Positions 21,444-31,834 of a stretch of DNA of 41,272 nt are shown piece by piece. The stretch is from Nemertoderma westbladi (taxonomy: Eukaryota; Xenacoelomorpha; Nemertodermatida; Nemertodermatidae). Below the pieces are notes generated by a model. It was not told the origin of the DNA, ran no database searches, and worked only from the letters and a program-made list of their open reading frames with translations. The position numbers and the translations under genes were made by a program. Numbering within the stretch: the first letter of the stretch is position 1; every line of letters starts with the position of its first letter. The DNA lies in assembly GCA_032718475.1 (NCBI GenBank), contig JAUCBJ010006737.1:1-41272 (forward strand), in the 5' to 3' direction.

Positions 21444-24400
21444 TTAAGAATGCTGTGCCGGCTTGTCAACAAAATTGCACCGCCACAACTCCCTATCACC
21501 CATGACATTTGCTAGATCATCCGCATCTTTAAGGCCAGTGTCCTTTAAGATGCGTCTCAAGAAAGTCATGGGCTGTCCACCATGCTTATTCACTCCATGA
21601 GGCTGCCAAAGTACAAGATTATGCACTGGCTGGTCCTCACGGCGAAAGCAATGTCCTGCAAAGCGGAGGCGATTTTGTTCTATTGTCAAGCTTGGGGGAA
21701 CCAATGAGACACCTCCAATGTTATATAGTGTCTGGTTGGAGATGTGTGCATTGTACTTGACACAATGTACCCGGCGTAGCATTCTTGTGAATGTGCCATC
21801 CAGAGATTTGGTGTCCTCAGCAGTTAGAGCCCAGCACGGACTCCCGTAGAGGAGTACTGGAACTACTGCTGCTCTAAATAATCGGACCTTAAGTTTCCGA
21901 TTAATTCTAGGTGACTTCCAAATCCTGGAAAGCCTATTCAAGGCTGCCCATGCCTTTCCCTTACGTATTCGAAGGTCCTCACCTGACTTCCGGATCCATG
22001 ATCCCAGGTAACAGAAGTCGTCCACATGCTCAAGCATACCATCCTTTGAGCTTATGCTCATCCGATCAGAGACTTGCTGAGGACTTTCAAAGTTAACTGT
22101 CAGAATTTTGGTCTTTCTGGAGTTAATAAAAAGACCAACACTAGAAGCAGCATGTTCTAATGAGCTGAGGAGCCGCTGGGCTCCCTCTAATGATTCTGAG
22201 AGTACTCCTAAGTCATCAGCAAAGTCTAGATCAGTTAGGTACTTGGCAGGATTTCCTCGACTTCTGGAGCCAGTAGGTGGAGTTATCATCACCCCATCAT
22301 CATTATGATGATCTAAGGACATGCGTAGAACATAGTCAACCACAATAATGAACAAGAATGGTGCAAGTGTGTCTCCTTGGAGGACGCCCCATAACACTTC
22401 AAATGGTTCTGTGTCACCGTCAACAGTAGACACAAATGTTGTCGAACCATCGTATACTGATCTGATTGCTGCAATAATTTCATCAGGAATCCCATATAAT
22501 GAAAGTATGCTGAACATACGTGAGCGAGAGACTGAATCAAAGGCCTTGAAGAAGTCAACAAAGATAACAGCCAGATGCCTGTCTTTCTTTTTTGATAACT
22601 CTTCAATTATCCTTCTAAGTGCCAAAATGGGCTCCATGGTCCCACGACCTTTACGGAACCCATTCTGATTTCCACGTAGCAGTCTCTCAATGGGATCCCT
22701 GATGCGATTTAATAGAATTCTATTGTATAGTTTTGCAGCAATCGAGATCAATGAGATTCCCCGAAAAGAACCATAGAGTGTTAGGTTGCCCTTCTTGGGA
22801 ACTGGCACCAACTTATTTGTTTTCATTTCTTGTGGGACTCTTGTTGTACGGTACATGTCTACTATGATGGGATAGATGAGCTTTAAACACTCAGGTATTT
22901 TAAAGACCTCAGGGGGAACACCATCTATTCCACTGGCACGATTGGTCTTAATGCTCTTTGCAGCAGCCTTCACTTCTGCAAAGGAGATATCGCCAATGGG
23001 AATATCTGGGAGTACAGACTCAGACACTTTTATTTCTATAAAGTTATCAGGCAATACCCTGTCATTATTGAGGAGCTTTTCAAAGTGGGCTTTCCAACCA
23101 TTGAGGCGATCGGCTGGTGATTCAGCCTTAACCTTCGTGGTTGGTTGGCTTTTCCGCCCAGTAAGCAGATTGATCGATTTCCATGCCTGGGATGATTGCC
23201 TGCTGTCGTCAGCATCATTGATGGCATCAACCTGTTGGTTTATTAGCTCCTGTAGATTAACAGAGTACTGCCTGTTCAGGGACCTAGATGCAGCTTTAAC
23301 TGCATTCTTGGCCGCTGTAGTCTGTTTGAGTCGGGACTCTTTCTGCGCCTTATGAAGGTCATTTCGGCACTTCTGAATTTTGTTGTCAGTCCAGGGGGCC
23401 CTTTTCCTGTTTCGAGGGTATACAGGAACTGTTTCTGCAGCTGCTAACTTAACTGCTTCTGTAAAGGCAGTATAGCCCTCACAGTGATCTGCCGCCTCAG
23501 AGGCAAGAGCCTCATACCTGTTGCTCAGCTGTAGTGTGAAGCTGGATCTCACACTTGGCTGTTGCAACAGAGAGGACCAGTCATGCCTTGGCAAGGCAGA
23601 TTTCGTTGTTCTGCTAGCACACAGACTAAGTCTTACCTTGGCCACAATAAGGCGGTGATCACTGGAGAAGGGTCGAAGTGTAAATGCATTACAGTCTTGT
23701 ATAGAGCTCCTGTATTTCCTACGAAACAGAATATGGTCTATCTGGGACTTGTGACCACTGGGTCCACTATGAGTCCATAGCTTTCCAGTTCGCTTCTTGA
23801 ACTGGGTTCCAGCCGAAAACAATCCATTTCCAGAGATAAAATCCTGAAGATGGACAGAATTTCGGTTAACACTATTGCTATAGACCCAGGGCGATGTAGG
23901 TGATTGATGCAGACTTGCATTAAAGTCTCCCAGGAATGTTAAGAATGCATGCTGATCCACTCCATCAGTTGCTGCTTGTAGATTGTGGTAGAAATTTTCC
24001 ACCTCCTCTACAGGGGCAACACTAGTTGGAGAGTAGCACACAATCAGAACCACCTTAGGAAACTTCTTAGCCAGTCTTCCAGAACATGAGAAGTGGCAAC
24101 GGATGATGCGGTTAGAGATTTGGTCTATTTTGTCCAATGCTGCATGTGCAGTTGGATTCATCAATAGACCAATTCCACCATTGCCACTATCATCTGCTGA
24201 CGCGAGGGCGAGTCGCCAACCGCCCCCCATGTCCTTAATCAGAACCTCATCAGTCTGTCCAGTCTGCATTCGGTGCTCTTGAACACCCACTGCGCTAAGA
24301 GAAAGCTTATCTGCCAAGGCAGTCAGCTCACCTTGTCGCATTGGGGACGCAAGTGTTAGGGTGTTTACTGAGGCTAGTCTAGTGACTTGCCTCAGATTCA

Positions 24401-24740
24401 CCAATGGCTTTGTTGGTCGGGGTGGAACATGAGAGTAGCCTCCAACTCCAGAATCCCTCTCCCCATCACAATCTGGCCTCCCTGGTGACCCAGGGTTTGG
24501 GCCAGAAAGGTCATCAGGAAAGGGACTCAAATAATTGTTGGCTGCTCTCTCTCCAGTAGGGGGTGAGACAGGCAGCCGGTCAGGAGTTAACTGACGCCTG
24601 TGAGGCCGATTATGTCCGGTAATTCCACTGGCCTCTAGTGGCCGGACCTCCGCATTGCTAATGTAATCCATAGTGGGGGTTGGGGGGTGCTTTTTTGCCG
24701 AGTCAGCTCTCGGGGCAAATACCACACCCTGCTTTGCCAT
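21444..24740 (-). CDS. LINE-B ORF: AP-like endonuclease plus reverse transcriptase (1098 aa)
   Basis: One uninterrupted frame. I start at ATG 24740 (MAKQGVVF); the frame is open seven codons further but only with a TTG. Residues 1-110 are Pro/Ser-rich linker. About 115-370 is an apurinic-type endonuclease: GVQEHRM (catalytic Glu about 155), GDFNAS (about 271), SQIDHILF and SSDHRLIVAK (about 359). After a basic linker (RNRKRAPW) the RT spans about 580-880: GISLISIAAKLYNRILLNRI, NGFRKGRG, motif A VIFVDFFKAFDSV (about 724), motif B LQGDTLAPFLF, motif C FADD (about 840-843). The C-terminus has LLYGSPCWAL, RMLRRVHCVKYN and NRLRFAGHCFR. The protein would nick DNA and prime reverse transcription there. 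All visible catalytic residues are intact, so the copy may be competent. Confidence 0.93.
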   Translation of the reverse strand: MAKQGVVFAPRADSAKKHPPTPTMDYISNAEVRPLEASGITGHNRPHRRQLTPDRLPVSPPTGERAANNYLSPFPDDLSGPNPGSPGRPDCDGERDSGVGGYSHVPPRPTKPLVNLRQVTRLASVNTLTLASPMRQGELTALADKLSLSAVGVQEHRMQTGQTDEVLIKDMGGGWRLALASADDSGNGGIGLLMNPTAHAALDKIDQISNRIIRCHFSCSGRLAKKFPKVVLIVCYSPTSVAPVEEVENFYHNLQAATDGVDQHAFLTFLGDFNASLHQSPTSPWVYSNSVNRNSVHLQDFISGNGLFSAGTQFKKRTGKLWTHSGPSGHKSQIDHILFRRKYRSSIQDCNAFTLRPFSSDHRLIVAKVRLSLCASRTTKSALPRHDWSSLLQQPSVRSSFTLQLSNRYEALASEAADHCEGYTAFTEAVKLAAAETVPVYPRNRKRAPWTDNKIQKCRNDLHKAQKESRLKQTTAAKNAVKAASRSLNRQYSVNLQELINQQVDAINDADDSRQSSQAWKSINLLTGRKSQPTTKVKAESPADRLNGWKAHFEKLLNNDRVLPDNFIEIKVSESVLPDIPIGDISFAEVKAAAKSIKTNRASGIDGVPPEVFKIPECLKLIYPIIVDMYRTTRVPQEMKTNKLVPVPKKGNLTLYGSFRGISLISIAAKLYNRILLNRIRDPIERLLRGNQNGFRKGRGTMEPILALRRIIEELSKKKDRHLAVIFVDFFKAFDSVSRSRMFSILSLYGIPDEIIAAIRSVYDGSTTFVSTVDGDTEPFEVLWGVLQGDTLAPFLFIIVVDYVLRMSLDHHNDDGVMITPPTGSRSRGNPAKYLTDLDFADDLGVLSESLEGAQRLLSSLEHAASSVGLFINSRKTKILTVNFESPQQVSDRMSISSKDGMLEHVDDFCYLGSWIRKSGEDLRIRKGKAWAALNRLSRIWKSPRINRKLKVRLFRAAVVPVLLYGSPCWALTAEDTKSLDGTFTRMLRRVHCVKYNAHISNQTLYNIGGVSLVPPSLTIEQNRLRFAGHCFRREDQPVHNLVLWQPHGVNKHGGQPMTFLRRILKDTGLKDADDLANVMGDRELWRCNFVDKPAQHS

Positions 24741-25163
24741 TCCACAGGGTGGGTGTCGCAATGGAGTCAGATATGAGGCCCATCACCCATATCTACTCTG
24801 GCGTACATGACCCACCATTGGCTGTTGCAGCTCATCTGCTGGGTCATGCCCTGTACCCTTGCTGCCAGGTGCAGGTCGCAGTGAAGTGCCCTCAGAGTGG
24901 ACATGAGAACACTCTACTCCTAACCAGCCATTGGTAGATCACCATCTGCCTGGTCAGGCCATATACCCCTGCAGCCAAGTATATGGGTCCTTAATCCAGG
25001 ACCAAGGGCGTCCTTATCCCAGAACGAAGGGGGTCCTAGTTACAGGACCAGATTTGCCCTAGTAAGAGGGTCTATGCAGCTACAGGTGGCACCTCCTTTA
25101 TGCTGCATGGAGGTGGCAAGTTTTCTTGATCAATGACCTAGAATACCTGACCTGACCTTACAC
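24741..25163 (-). promoter_or_regulatory. LINE-B 5' leader (putative internal promoter region)
   Basis: About 420 bp between the left element end and the ORF. It is more GC-rich than the surroundings, with repeated GGTC-containing segments (GGTCCTGTAACTAGGACC, GTCCTGGATTAAGGACC on the minus strand) forming short inverted GGTCC/GGACC pairs. LINEs usually carry an internal promoter here; no specific element is recognised. Confidence 0.4.
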
Positions 25164-25175
25164 AAACGCAGGCTA
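25164..25175 (+). repeat. 12-bp target-site duplication of LINE-B, right
   Basis: AAACGCAGGCTA, identical to 21393-21404; repeat unit 2 resumes with GGACGATC. Confidence 0.88.
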
Positions 25176-26457
25176 GGACGATCTTTATAATAATAATAAC
25201 TAGGGATGCGATCAATATGTGAAGCCAGGTGGTTTATATAATAATTTAGTCAACGCAGTACTCGTCTTCATTATATGCCTCGTTGCGCTCGTCGCTTGTC
25301 CTGTTTTGTCATAAAATATTTTTCCTAAACGCAGACTGACGATCTTTATACAGTTATAACTATGCGAAGTTTCGAAACTGTGCGAGTAACTGTTGATACA
25401 TCTATGTGGAGATGTGTGATGTGGAGATGTGTGATACAACGCCAACGCATGTTATGCCGATGTAGTAATATGGGTATTGAAATAATATTAAATCAATGTA
25501 CACTCTTAAAGCTGTAGCGAAAAAATGTAGCTAATTTCCTAGGTTACATATAAAATAATAATATTATTTTTAAGAACATTAATTTTACTACTTTGCAAAA
25601 ATTCAATTAAAAAATAACCAGACATATACATTGTGGAATAAACTATTTCAGAAGCCTACAACAGCCATGCCATGGATGGTATTTATGTTATTATATCTGT
25701 CATTTACCTGAGATAGCAAGCAATACAACACTTATAGTAGAGTCAATACAGGAAGGATGTTGGGATGTTGGTTGGATTTAAAGAATGATGTCTGGGCTGG
25801 AATAGCAATACTGGTTGCCTATTACAATTCTTCTCTGGTTAGTCTACAGCCACAACTCCAAGCCAGCTAGTTCCACACCAGCAGAGACTTGACCAATAAT
25901 CATTCCCAGCAACTAGCTGCCTTACACACACATCCTTCCATCGTACCAGCATGTTAGCCAATAAATGAGCAGTATTTAATGAGAATCAATTTTTTATGAC
26001 GTTTTAATTACTTTAGATCAATTAAAGACACAATTAATAAAGCAAATCACTTGAACTAATTAAAAACTATAATAGAATGGTGTATGTGGATTACATCTGT
26101 ATAATTTTTAAGTATAATTATTTAAATCTTATACTGTAAAACAATTAATTTCCTTTAAAAGGCAGGTTGAAAATGGTGTTTTTACCGTAATCAACTTAAT
26201 TAACTAATTAACTGCTATTATCTTAGCTTCTCGAAGGCCACACGGAAATTCTACTTGGAAAATTTCTAAACTTTTGCCAAACAACATGTGTACCAAGTTT
26301 GGATAGATTTCAACAAAGATTGGCTGAGTTATTAACGTTTAAAATTGGACGCGACAGAACGACAGAACGACAGAACGACAGAACGACAGAACGACAGGTT
26401 GATTAATGGTACCACTACGCTAAGGCTCACTCACTTCGTGGCTCGCCCCACAGAATG

Positions 26458-28038
26458 ACACGTTCGTGGGGCCTTCGCGCAGCACGAGGCCCAGTTATTA
26501 GATACAAATTAAAATTGAGCGACTGTATCACAAAATCAGGTTTTGAGAAATTTACCCACACCACCAATCAATCAAAGAAAGACAGTACGTGTTCACCCCT
26601 TTTAATCCCCCCCCCCCCCACCCTTCCCAACCACCAATACATAACCGGGACATCTACCACCCACGGAAGGGTAGCACGAACTTATTTCCAATCGCACGTT
26701 AAATATGCAAAGCCAGGTGGTTTATAGGAATATAATAAACGCAGTACTCGTTTTCATTATAAGCCTCTTTGCGTTCGTCCTGTTTTGTATTTAAATATAT
26801 TTCTTAAACGCAGGCTAGGACGATCTTTATAATAATAATAACTAGGGATGCGATAAATATGTGAAGCCAGGTGGTTTATATAACAATTTAGTCAACGCAG
26901 TACTCGTCTTCATTATATGCCTCGTTGCGCTCGTCGCTTGTCCTGTTTTGTCATAAAATATTTTTCCTAAACGCAGACTGACGATCTTTATACAGTTATA
27001 ACTATGCGAAGTTTCGAAACTGTGCGAGTAACTGTTGATACATCTATGTGGAGATGTGTGATATGTGGAGATGTGTGATACAACGCCAATGCATCTTATG
27101 CCGATGTAGTAATATGGGTATTGAAATAATATTAAATCAATGTACACTCTTAAAGCTGCAGCGAAAAAATGTAGCTAATTTCCTAGGTTACATATAAAAT
27201 AATAATATTATTTTTAAGAACATTAATTTTACTACTTTGCAAAAATTCAATTAAAAAATAACCAGACAAATACATTGTGGAATAAACTATTTCAGATAAG
27301 CCTACACAACAGCCATGCCATGGATTGTATTTATGTTATTATATCTGTCATTTACCTGAGATAGCAATACAACACTTATAGTAGAGTCAATACAGGAAGG
27401 ATGTTGGGATGTTGGATTTCAAGAATGATGTCTGGGCTGGAATAGCAATACTGGTTGCCTATTACAGTACAATTCCTCTCTGGTTAGTCTACAGCCACAA
27501 CTCCAAGCCAGCTAGCTCCACACCAGCAGAGACTTGACCAATAATCATTCCCAGCAAATTGCTGCCTTACACACACATCCTTCCATTGTACCAGCATGTT
27601 AGCCAATAAATGAGCAGTATTTAATGAGAATCAATTTTTTATGACGTTTTAATTACTTTAGATCAATTAAAGACACAATTAATAAAGCAAATCACTTGAA
27701 CTAATTAAAAACTATAATAGAATGGCGTATGTGGATTACATCTGTATAATTTTTAAGTATAATTATTTAAATCTTATACTGTAAAACAATTAATTTCCTT
27801 TAAAAGGCAGGTTGAAAATGGTGTTTTTACCGTAATCAACTTAATTAACTAATTAACTGCTATTATCTTAGCTTCTCGAAGGCCACACGGAAATTCTACT
27901 TGGAAAATTTCTAAACTTTTGCCAAACAACATGTGTACCAAGTTTGGATAGATTTCATCAAAGATTGGCTGAGTTATTAACGTTTAAAATTTGACGCGAC
28001 AGAACGACAGAACGACAGAACGACAGAACGACAGAACG
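26458..28038 (+). repeat. 1.58-kb repeat, unit 3
   Basis: Complete unit without the LINE. It preserves the empty insertion site AAACGCAGGCTAGGACGATC (about 26807-26826). Poly-C tract near 26608-26620; GAACGACA run near 27995-28038. The repeat lacks a short GGCGG stretch before ACAGTACGTG that other units have. Confidence 0.88.
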
Positions 28039-29622
28039 ACACGTTCGTGGGGCCTTCGCGCAGCACGAGGCCCAGTTATTAGATACAAATTAAAATTGAG
28101 CGACTGTATCACAAAATCAGGTTTTGAGAAATTTACCCACACCACCAATCAATCAAAGAAAGGCGGACAGTACGTGTTCACCCCTTTTAATCCCCCCCCC
28201 ACCCTTCCCAACCACCAATACATAACCGGGACATCTACCACCCACGGAAGGGTAGCACGAACTTATTTCCAATCGCACGTTAAATATGCAAAGCCAGGTG
28301 GTTTATAGGAATATAATAAACGCAGTACTCGTTTTCATTATAAGCCTCTTTGCGTTCGTCCTGTTTTGTATTTAAATATATTTCTTAAACGCAGACTAGG
28401 ACGATCTTTATAATAATAATAACTAGGGATGCGATCAATATGTGAAGCCAGGTGGTTTATATAACAATTTAGTCAACGCAGTACTCGTCTTCATTATATG
28501 CCTCGTTGCGCTCGTCGCTTGTCCTGTTTTGTCATAAAATATTTTTCCTAAACGCAGACTGACGATCTTTATACAGTTATAACTATGCGAAGTTTCGAAA
28601 CTGTGCGAGTAACTGTTGATACATCTATGTGGAGATGTGTGATATGTGGAGATGTGTGATACAACGCCAACGCATCTTATGCCGATGTAGTAATATGGGT
28701 ATTGAAATAATATTAAATCAATGTACACTCTTAAAGCTGCAGCGAAAAAATGTAGCTAATTTCCTAGGTTACATATAAAATAATAATATTATTTTTAAGA
28801 ACATTAATTTTACTACTTTGCAAAAATTCAATTAAAAAATAACCAGACATATACATTGTGGAATAAACTATTTCAGAAGCCTACACAACAGCCATGCCAT
28901 GGATTGTATTTATGTTATTATATCTGTCATTTACCTGAGATAGCAATACAACACTTATAGTAGAGTCAATACAGGAAGGATGTTGGGATGTTGGATTTCA
29001 AGAATGATGTCTTGGCTGGAATAGCAATACTGGTTGCCTATTACAGTACAATTCCTCTCTGGTTAGTCTACAGCCACAACTCCAAGCCAGCTAGCTCCAC
29101 ACCAGCAGAGACTTGACCAATAATCATTCCCAGCAAATAGCTGCCTTACACACACATCCTTCCATCGTACCAGCATGTTAGCCAATAAATGAGCAGTATT
29201 TAATGAGAATCAATTTTTTATGACGTTTTAATTACTTTAGATCAATTAAAGACACAATTAATAAAGCAAATCACTTGAACTAATTAAAAACTATAATAGA
29301 ATGGCGTATGTGGATTACATCTGTATAATTTTTAAGTATAATTATTTAAATCTTATACTGTAAAACAATTAATTTCCTTTAAAAGGCAGGTTGAAAATTT
29401 TGAAAAAAAAAGGTTTTTACCGTAATCAACTTAATTAACTAATTAACTGCTATTATCTTAGCTTCTCGAAGGCCACACGGAAATTCTACTTGGAAAATTT
29501 CTAAACTTTTGCCAAACAACATGTGTACCAAGATTGGATAGATTTCATCAAAGATTGGCTGAGTTATTAACGTTTAAAATTGGACGCGACAGAACGACAG
29601 AACGACAGAACGACAGAACGAC
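28039..29622 (+). repeat. 1.58-kb repeat, unit 4
   Basis: Last unit. Internal sub-repeats at about 28289-28412 and 28443-28570, both with GCCAGGTGGTTTATA, AACGCAGTACTCGT and CCTAAACGCAG-type boxes. A private A-run (TTTTGAAAAAAAAAGG) lies near 29398-29412. Ends in the GAACGACA run 29587-29622. Confidence 0.88.
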
Positions 29623-29792
29623 AGGTTGATTAATGGTACCACTACGCTAAGGCTCACTCACTTCGTGGCTCGCCCCACAGGTTGATTAATGGTACCACTA
29701 CGCTAAGGCTCACTCACTTCGTGGCTCGCCCCACAGGTTGATTAATGGTACCACTACGCTAAGGCTCACTCACTTCGTGGCTCGCCCCACAG
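29623..29792 (+). repeat. Three tandem 56-bp modules closing insertion 2
   Basis: Exact 56-bp period (TTGATTAATGGTACCACTAC starts at 29626, 29682 and 29738), each ending GTGGCTCGCCCCACAG. The same module occurs once between units 2 and 3 (about 26396-26452). The module end carries GTGGCTCGCCCC, a weak inverted counterpart of the unit start CGTGGGGCC. LINE-A resumes at about 29793. Confidence 0.92.
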
Positions 29793-30562
29793 GGTATACC
29801 TAAAAGATGGAAGAGCCGTACAAAAGGCAAATCACTGCACATTCCTAGGTTTACTTACCACTTGCGGGTCTCGAGTCGTACATTAAAGATCACTTTGTAA
29901 AACGAATCTGGGTTAATGTATCAAAGCTGCGAACGCGAGGACTAGGCCTAGACTCTGTCCCCTTTTACATAACTAAGCTGATATGGAACGTTGTATGTGC
30001 TCCATCTGCTTTATATGGTGCGTCCCCTATCCCAACAGATATGTTTGACTCTCTTGGAATAATCTAGCGAAGGGCGATGCGGTCAATCCTAGGTTTGGGC
30101 TCTTATATTTCTAACGAAATGTTGTATTCTCTGTTCGAGGAAGAGCACCTTAACACTAGAATTCATGCAGCTCAACTACGCTTAATTTACTCAGCCTTTA
30201 ATTGCGATAATCCTAGAATAAAATATTTATTCAGTAACTTGTTAGTGAAACACTTATCAGGGTATTTGTATGACCAACTATTTGCGGATTATAAAGTCGG
30301 TTCTGTTCGTATGGGATACCCCAGTTTAGAAGCTATAGAAGCTTTAGATGCTAGAAGCAATAAATATGACATAAAAGCGATATTGAGTAAAGATAATAGT
30401 TCTATTAGTGATTTATCCTTCCGAGATTGGTTCAATACTCTTTACATTTGGTCTACAATGAACAACGCAGACGCTAACAACTACATTCTCAAACGGCAAT
30501 GTGTTATGGATTATTATAGCGAGAACTGGCGCTCGTGTGTCCCTGGTTCTCGCCCTGTGTAA
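29793..30562 (+). pseudogene. LINE-A C-terminal region after the RT
   Basis: The first frame reads VYLKDGRAVQKANHCTFLGL. After a frame change it continues SYIKDHFVKRIWVNVSKLRT and LIWNVVCAPSALYGASPIPT. A stop near 30064 precedes the open frame 30077-30562 (RAMRSILGLGSYISNEMLYS ... YYSENWRSCVPGSRPV). These are the usual LINE C-terminal blocks: YLG-like turn, hydrophobic LYG block, then RxxRxILGL. The protein end SRPV followed by TAA at 30562 looks native. Confidence 0.8.
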
Positions 30563-30894
30563 AAGACCGATGTTGCCTAGGCGGGGGGGCGGGAGTCGGA
30601 GTAGGCTGGCGCTGGCGGCTGTGTCATTTGATTTATTACGGCTGGTGCAGTCGCAGCGGGTAGGGATTGTTGTCGAGTCTTCGGTATATCGGCGTGTCTT
30701 AAATAATGGTATATATTTTAGTTGCTGGCTTTAAGGGGATTATTCTTTTATACATTTAATGTTTATTAAATTATGCAAACGCTTATACTGTATACCGTAT
30801 CTTACCATATATATGTGCGCGTTTAGTCTGTCTGTTATTGTTTTAACATTAAAGCCGCCGGTGGCATCTAAAGCCGGATGATGATGATGATGAT
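30563..30894 (+). other. LINE-A 3' untranslated region and GAT microsatellite tail
   Basis: Non-coding, starting with a G-run near 30583-30590 and ending AAGCCGGATGATGATGATGA-type repeats (30877-30894). A (GAT)n tail after an AAAGCCGG-type end is common for LINEs of this kind, so I place the element's 3' end at 30894. Confidence 0.65.
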
Positions 30895-31834
30895 ACGCTG
30901 ACTGGCTCCGCTTGGCTGTCCATTGGGTGTCTGTCAGTCGGTGAGAGAATGCAGCAGTGATACTGCATATCACTCTGTCTGGTTGGTACTACGTTGACCT
31001 TTCCGCTCCGCATACCGCTTACCCCTTGCAATCAATTACGGGGTTGGTCCTAAGGCAAGTCAAGTGGTTTAACTTCGGGGTTTGTCGGGTCCTCACAATG
31101 CATAGTGTCAACAGGTCTACCTGGTGCCAACTCTGAATTAAATTCTGGGAAACTGGCCCCCTCTAAAAGCATAGTGAGTGGCGATTTTGTGTTTATTCGT
31201 CATTAAAATTCACAATTAATTTTAACTTTCTGTTATTCCGGTTTTTGCGCACAGTGCCCGGGACTTTTCGGATTATTAATTTATTAGAGTTTATGAATTT
31301 CACATATGCCTGGCACCTGGCGCCAAATAACGCGAAAAAGATTTGTTGGGAAAACCGAGACTTTGTAACTTTTCCTAAAATTTAATGTGGAAAACAGAGA
31401 AAACGCCATTTATATATCTATGTTAGTTTTCGTGCTTTGGTCCCTTTATGGCACCCACCTTCAGTATTTTTCATGTTAAAATTTACAAAAGTTTTTATGG
31501 CTAACTAAAATTAATTTATTTGCTGTGTAAAGGGGTTTTTAGGATGTTGATTACGATTATAGAACTCAAATATTACATTCGAGATAATTTTTGGTCATTT
31601 TGGATGTACCACCTGGAATATTTCATTCGAGATAATGTCATTTTGGATGTGCCACCTTTTTTCGTGGTGCCACCACGAAAAAAACAAGTAGAGCGCGTAT
31701 ATGATAATGAAAAATCACCACAAAATCAAATTGATTTTATTACTATGGGTTTTTTGGATGCTATTACGAATATGAAAATAAATACTATATATCGTATCTT
31801 TCTGATTAGGGCATTTCTGGATACGAGTCAATGA
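30895..31834. other. Non-coding stretch with an 11-bp-stem hairpin
   Basis: No gene supported. A perfect hairpin TTTTTTCGTGG / CCACGAAAAAA (31657-31667 with 31673-31683, loop TGCCA) is present. Near 31305-31323 there is TGGCACCTGGCGCC. The frame 31520-31834 is AT-rich without recognised domain. Confidence 0.5.

Larger units (their letters stand above)
21405..25163 (-). mobile_element. LINE-B: apparently full-length non-LTR retrotransposon
   Basis: A 3.76-kb minus-strand insertion with perfect 12-bp target-site duplications. Its 5' end (25163) carries a ~420-bp leader. The single long ORF covers 24740-21444. The 3' end is a short untranslated region ending in a (TAG)n-type microsatellite tail at 21405-21414. 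The match of the duplications, the clean ORF and the empty site in sister repeats all indicate a recent insertion. Microsatellite 3' tails and a single APE+RT ORF suggest an RTE-like or related clade, but I cannot assign it firmly. Confidence 0.9.
21043..26457 (+). repeat. 1.58-kb repeat, unit 2, split by LINE-B
   Basis: The unit runs 21043-21404, is interrupted by LINE-B, then resumes 25164-26457. The break lies at AAACGCAGGCTA in the first internal sub-repeat, and the undisrupted sequence is visible in units 3 and 4. The GAACGACA run is near 26350-26397. One 56-bp module (GGTTGATTAATGGTACC ... CTCGCCCCAC) follows at about 26396-26452. Confidence 0.85.
19475..29792 (+). mobile_element. Insertion 2: tandem array of four ~1.58-kb non-coding repeats, interrupted by LINE-B
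   Basis: Units start at CACGTTCGTGGGGCC: about 19476, 21044, 26459 and 28040. Lengths are about 1568, 1644 (after subtracting LINE-B) and 1581 bp, plus a last unit to about 29622. Units are near-identical. Each contains, in order, a hairpin GGGCCT/AGGCCC, a poly-C tract of 9-13, two diverged sub-repeats with AAGCCAGGTGGTTTATA, a long AT-rich body and an 8-bp GAACGACA tandem run. A 56-bp module sits once after unit 2 and three times after unit 4. No transposase or long frame is present. The array interrupts LINE-A between TDKC and VYLKDGR. No clear target-site duplication could be set, so the insertion mechanism is unknown. Confidence 0.85.
10030..30894 (+). mobile_element. LINE-A: 5'-truncated non-LTR retrotransposon split in three by two nested insertions
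   Basis: Three collinear plus-strand pieces belong to one LINE. Piece 1 (10030-10971) is the linker plus RT up to motif A. Piece 2 (19146-19474) has RT motifs B and C. Piece 3 (29793-30562) is the C-terminal region. Its 3' untranslated region follows and ends in a GAT microsatellite at 30877-30894, a common LINE tail. The amino-acid logic runs on across each gap: piece 1 ends YIAINN and piece 2 resumes EPISLNCEVRQGG; piece 2 ends IIWGKQTDKC and piece 3 resumes VYLKDGRAVQK. The intervening 8.2 kb and 10.3 kb are later insertions. No endonuclease domain is present, so the copy is 5'-truncated. Upstream junction uncertain. Confidence 0.85.

Noticed and set aside
24740-24761. A start for LINE-B at 24761
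   Set aside because: That codon is TTG on the minus strand; the first ATG in frame is at 24740.
19472-28308. Recurring 83-105 codon frames starting MTRSWGLRAARGPV in the 1.58-kb units
   Set aside because: They are conserved only because the repeat units are near-identical. The frame changes after the variable C tract and no domain is visible.
28555-28620. Hammerhead-like CTGACGA followed by GCGAAG and a TTTCGAAA palindrome in the 1.58-kb units
   Set aside because: No helix II with a G-C closing pair and no convincing helix I; the TTTCGAAA palindrome explains the impression.
30740-31031. Open frames with poly-His/poly-Ser runs on the minus strand
   Set aside because: They are translations of the (GAT)n tail of LINE-A.
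31305-31325. TGGCACCTGGCGCCA-like sequence as a retrotransposon primer-binding site
   Set aside because: No adjacent LTR end (TG...CA) or gag frame was found.
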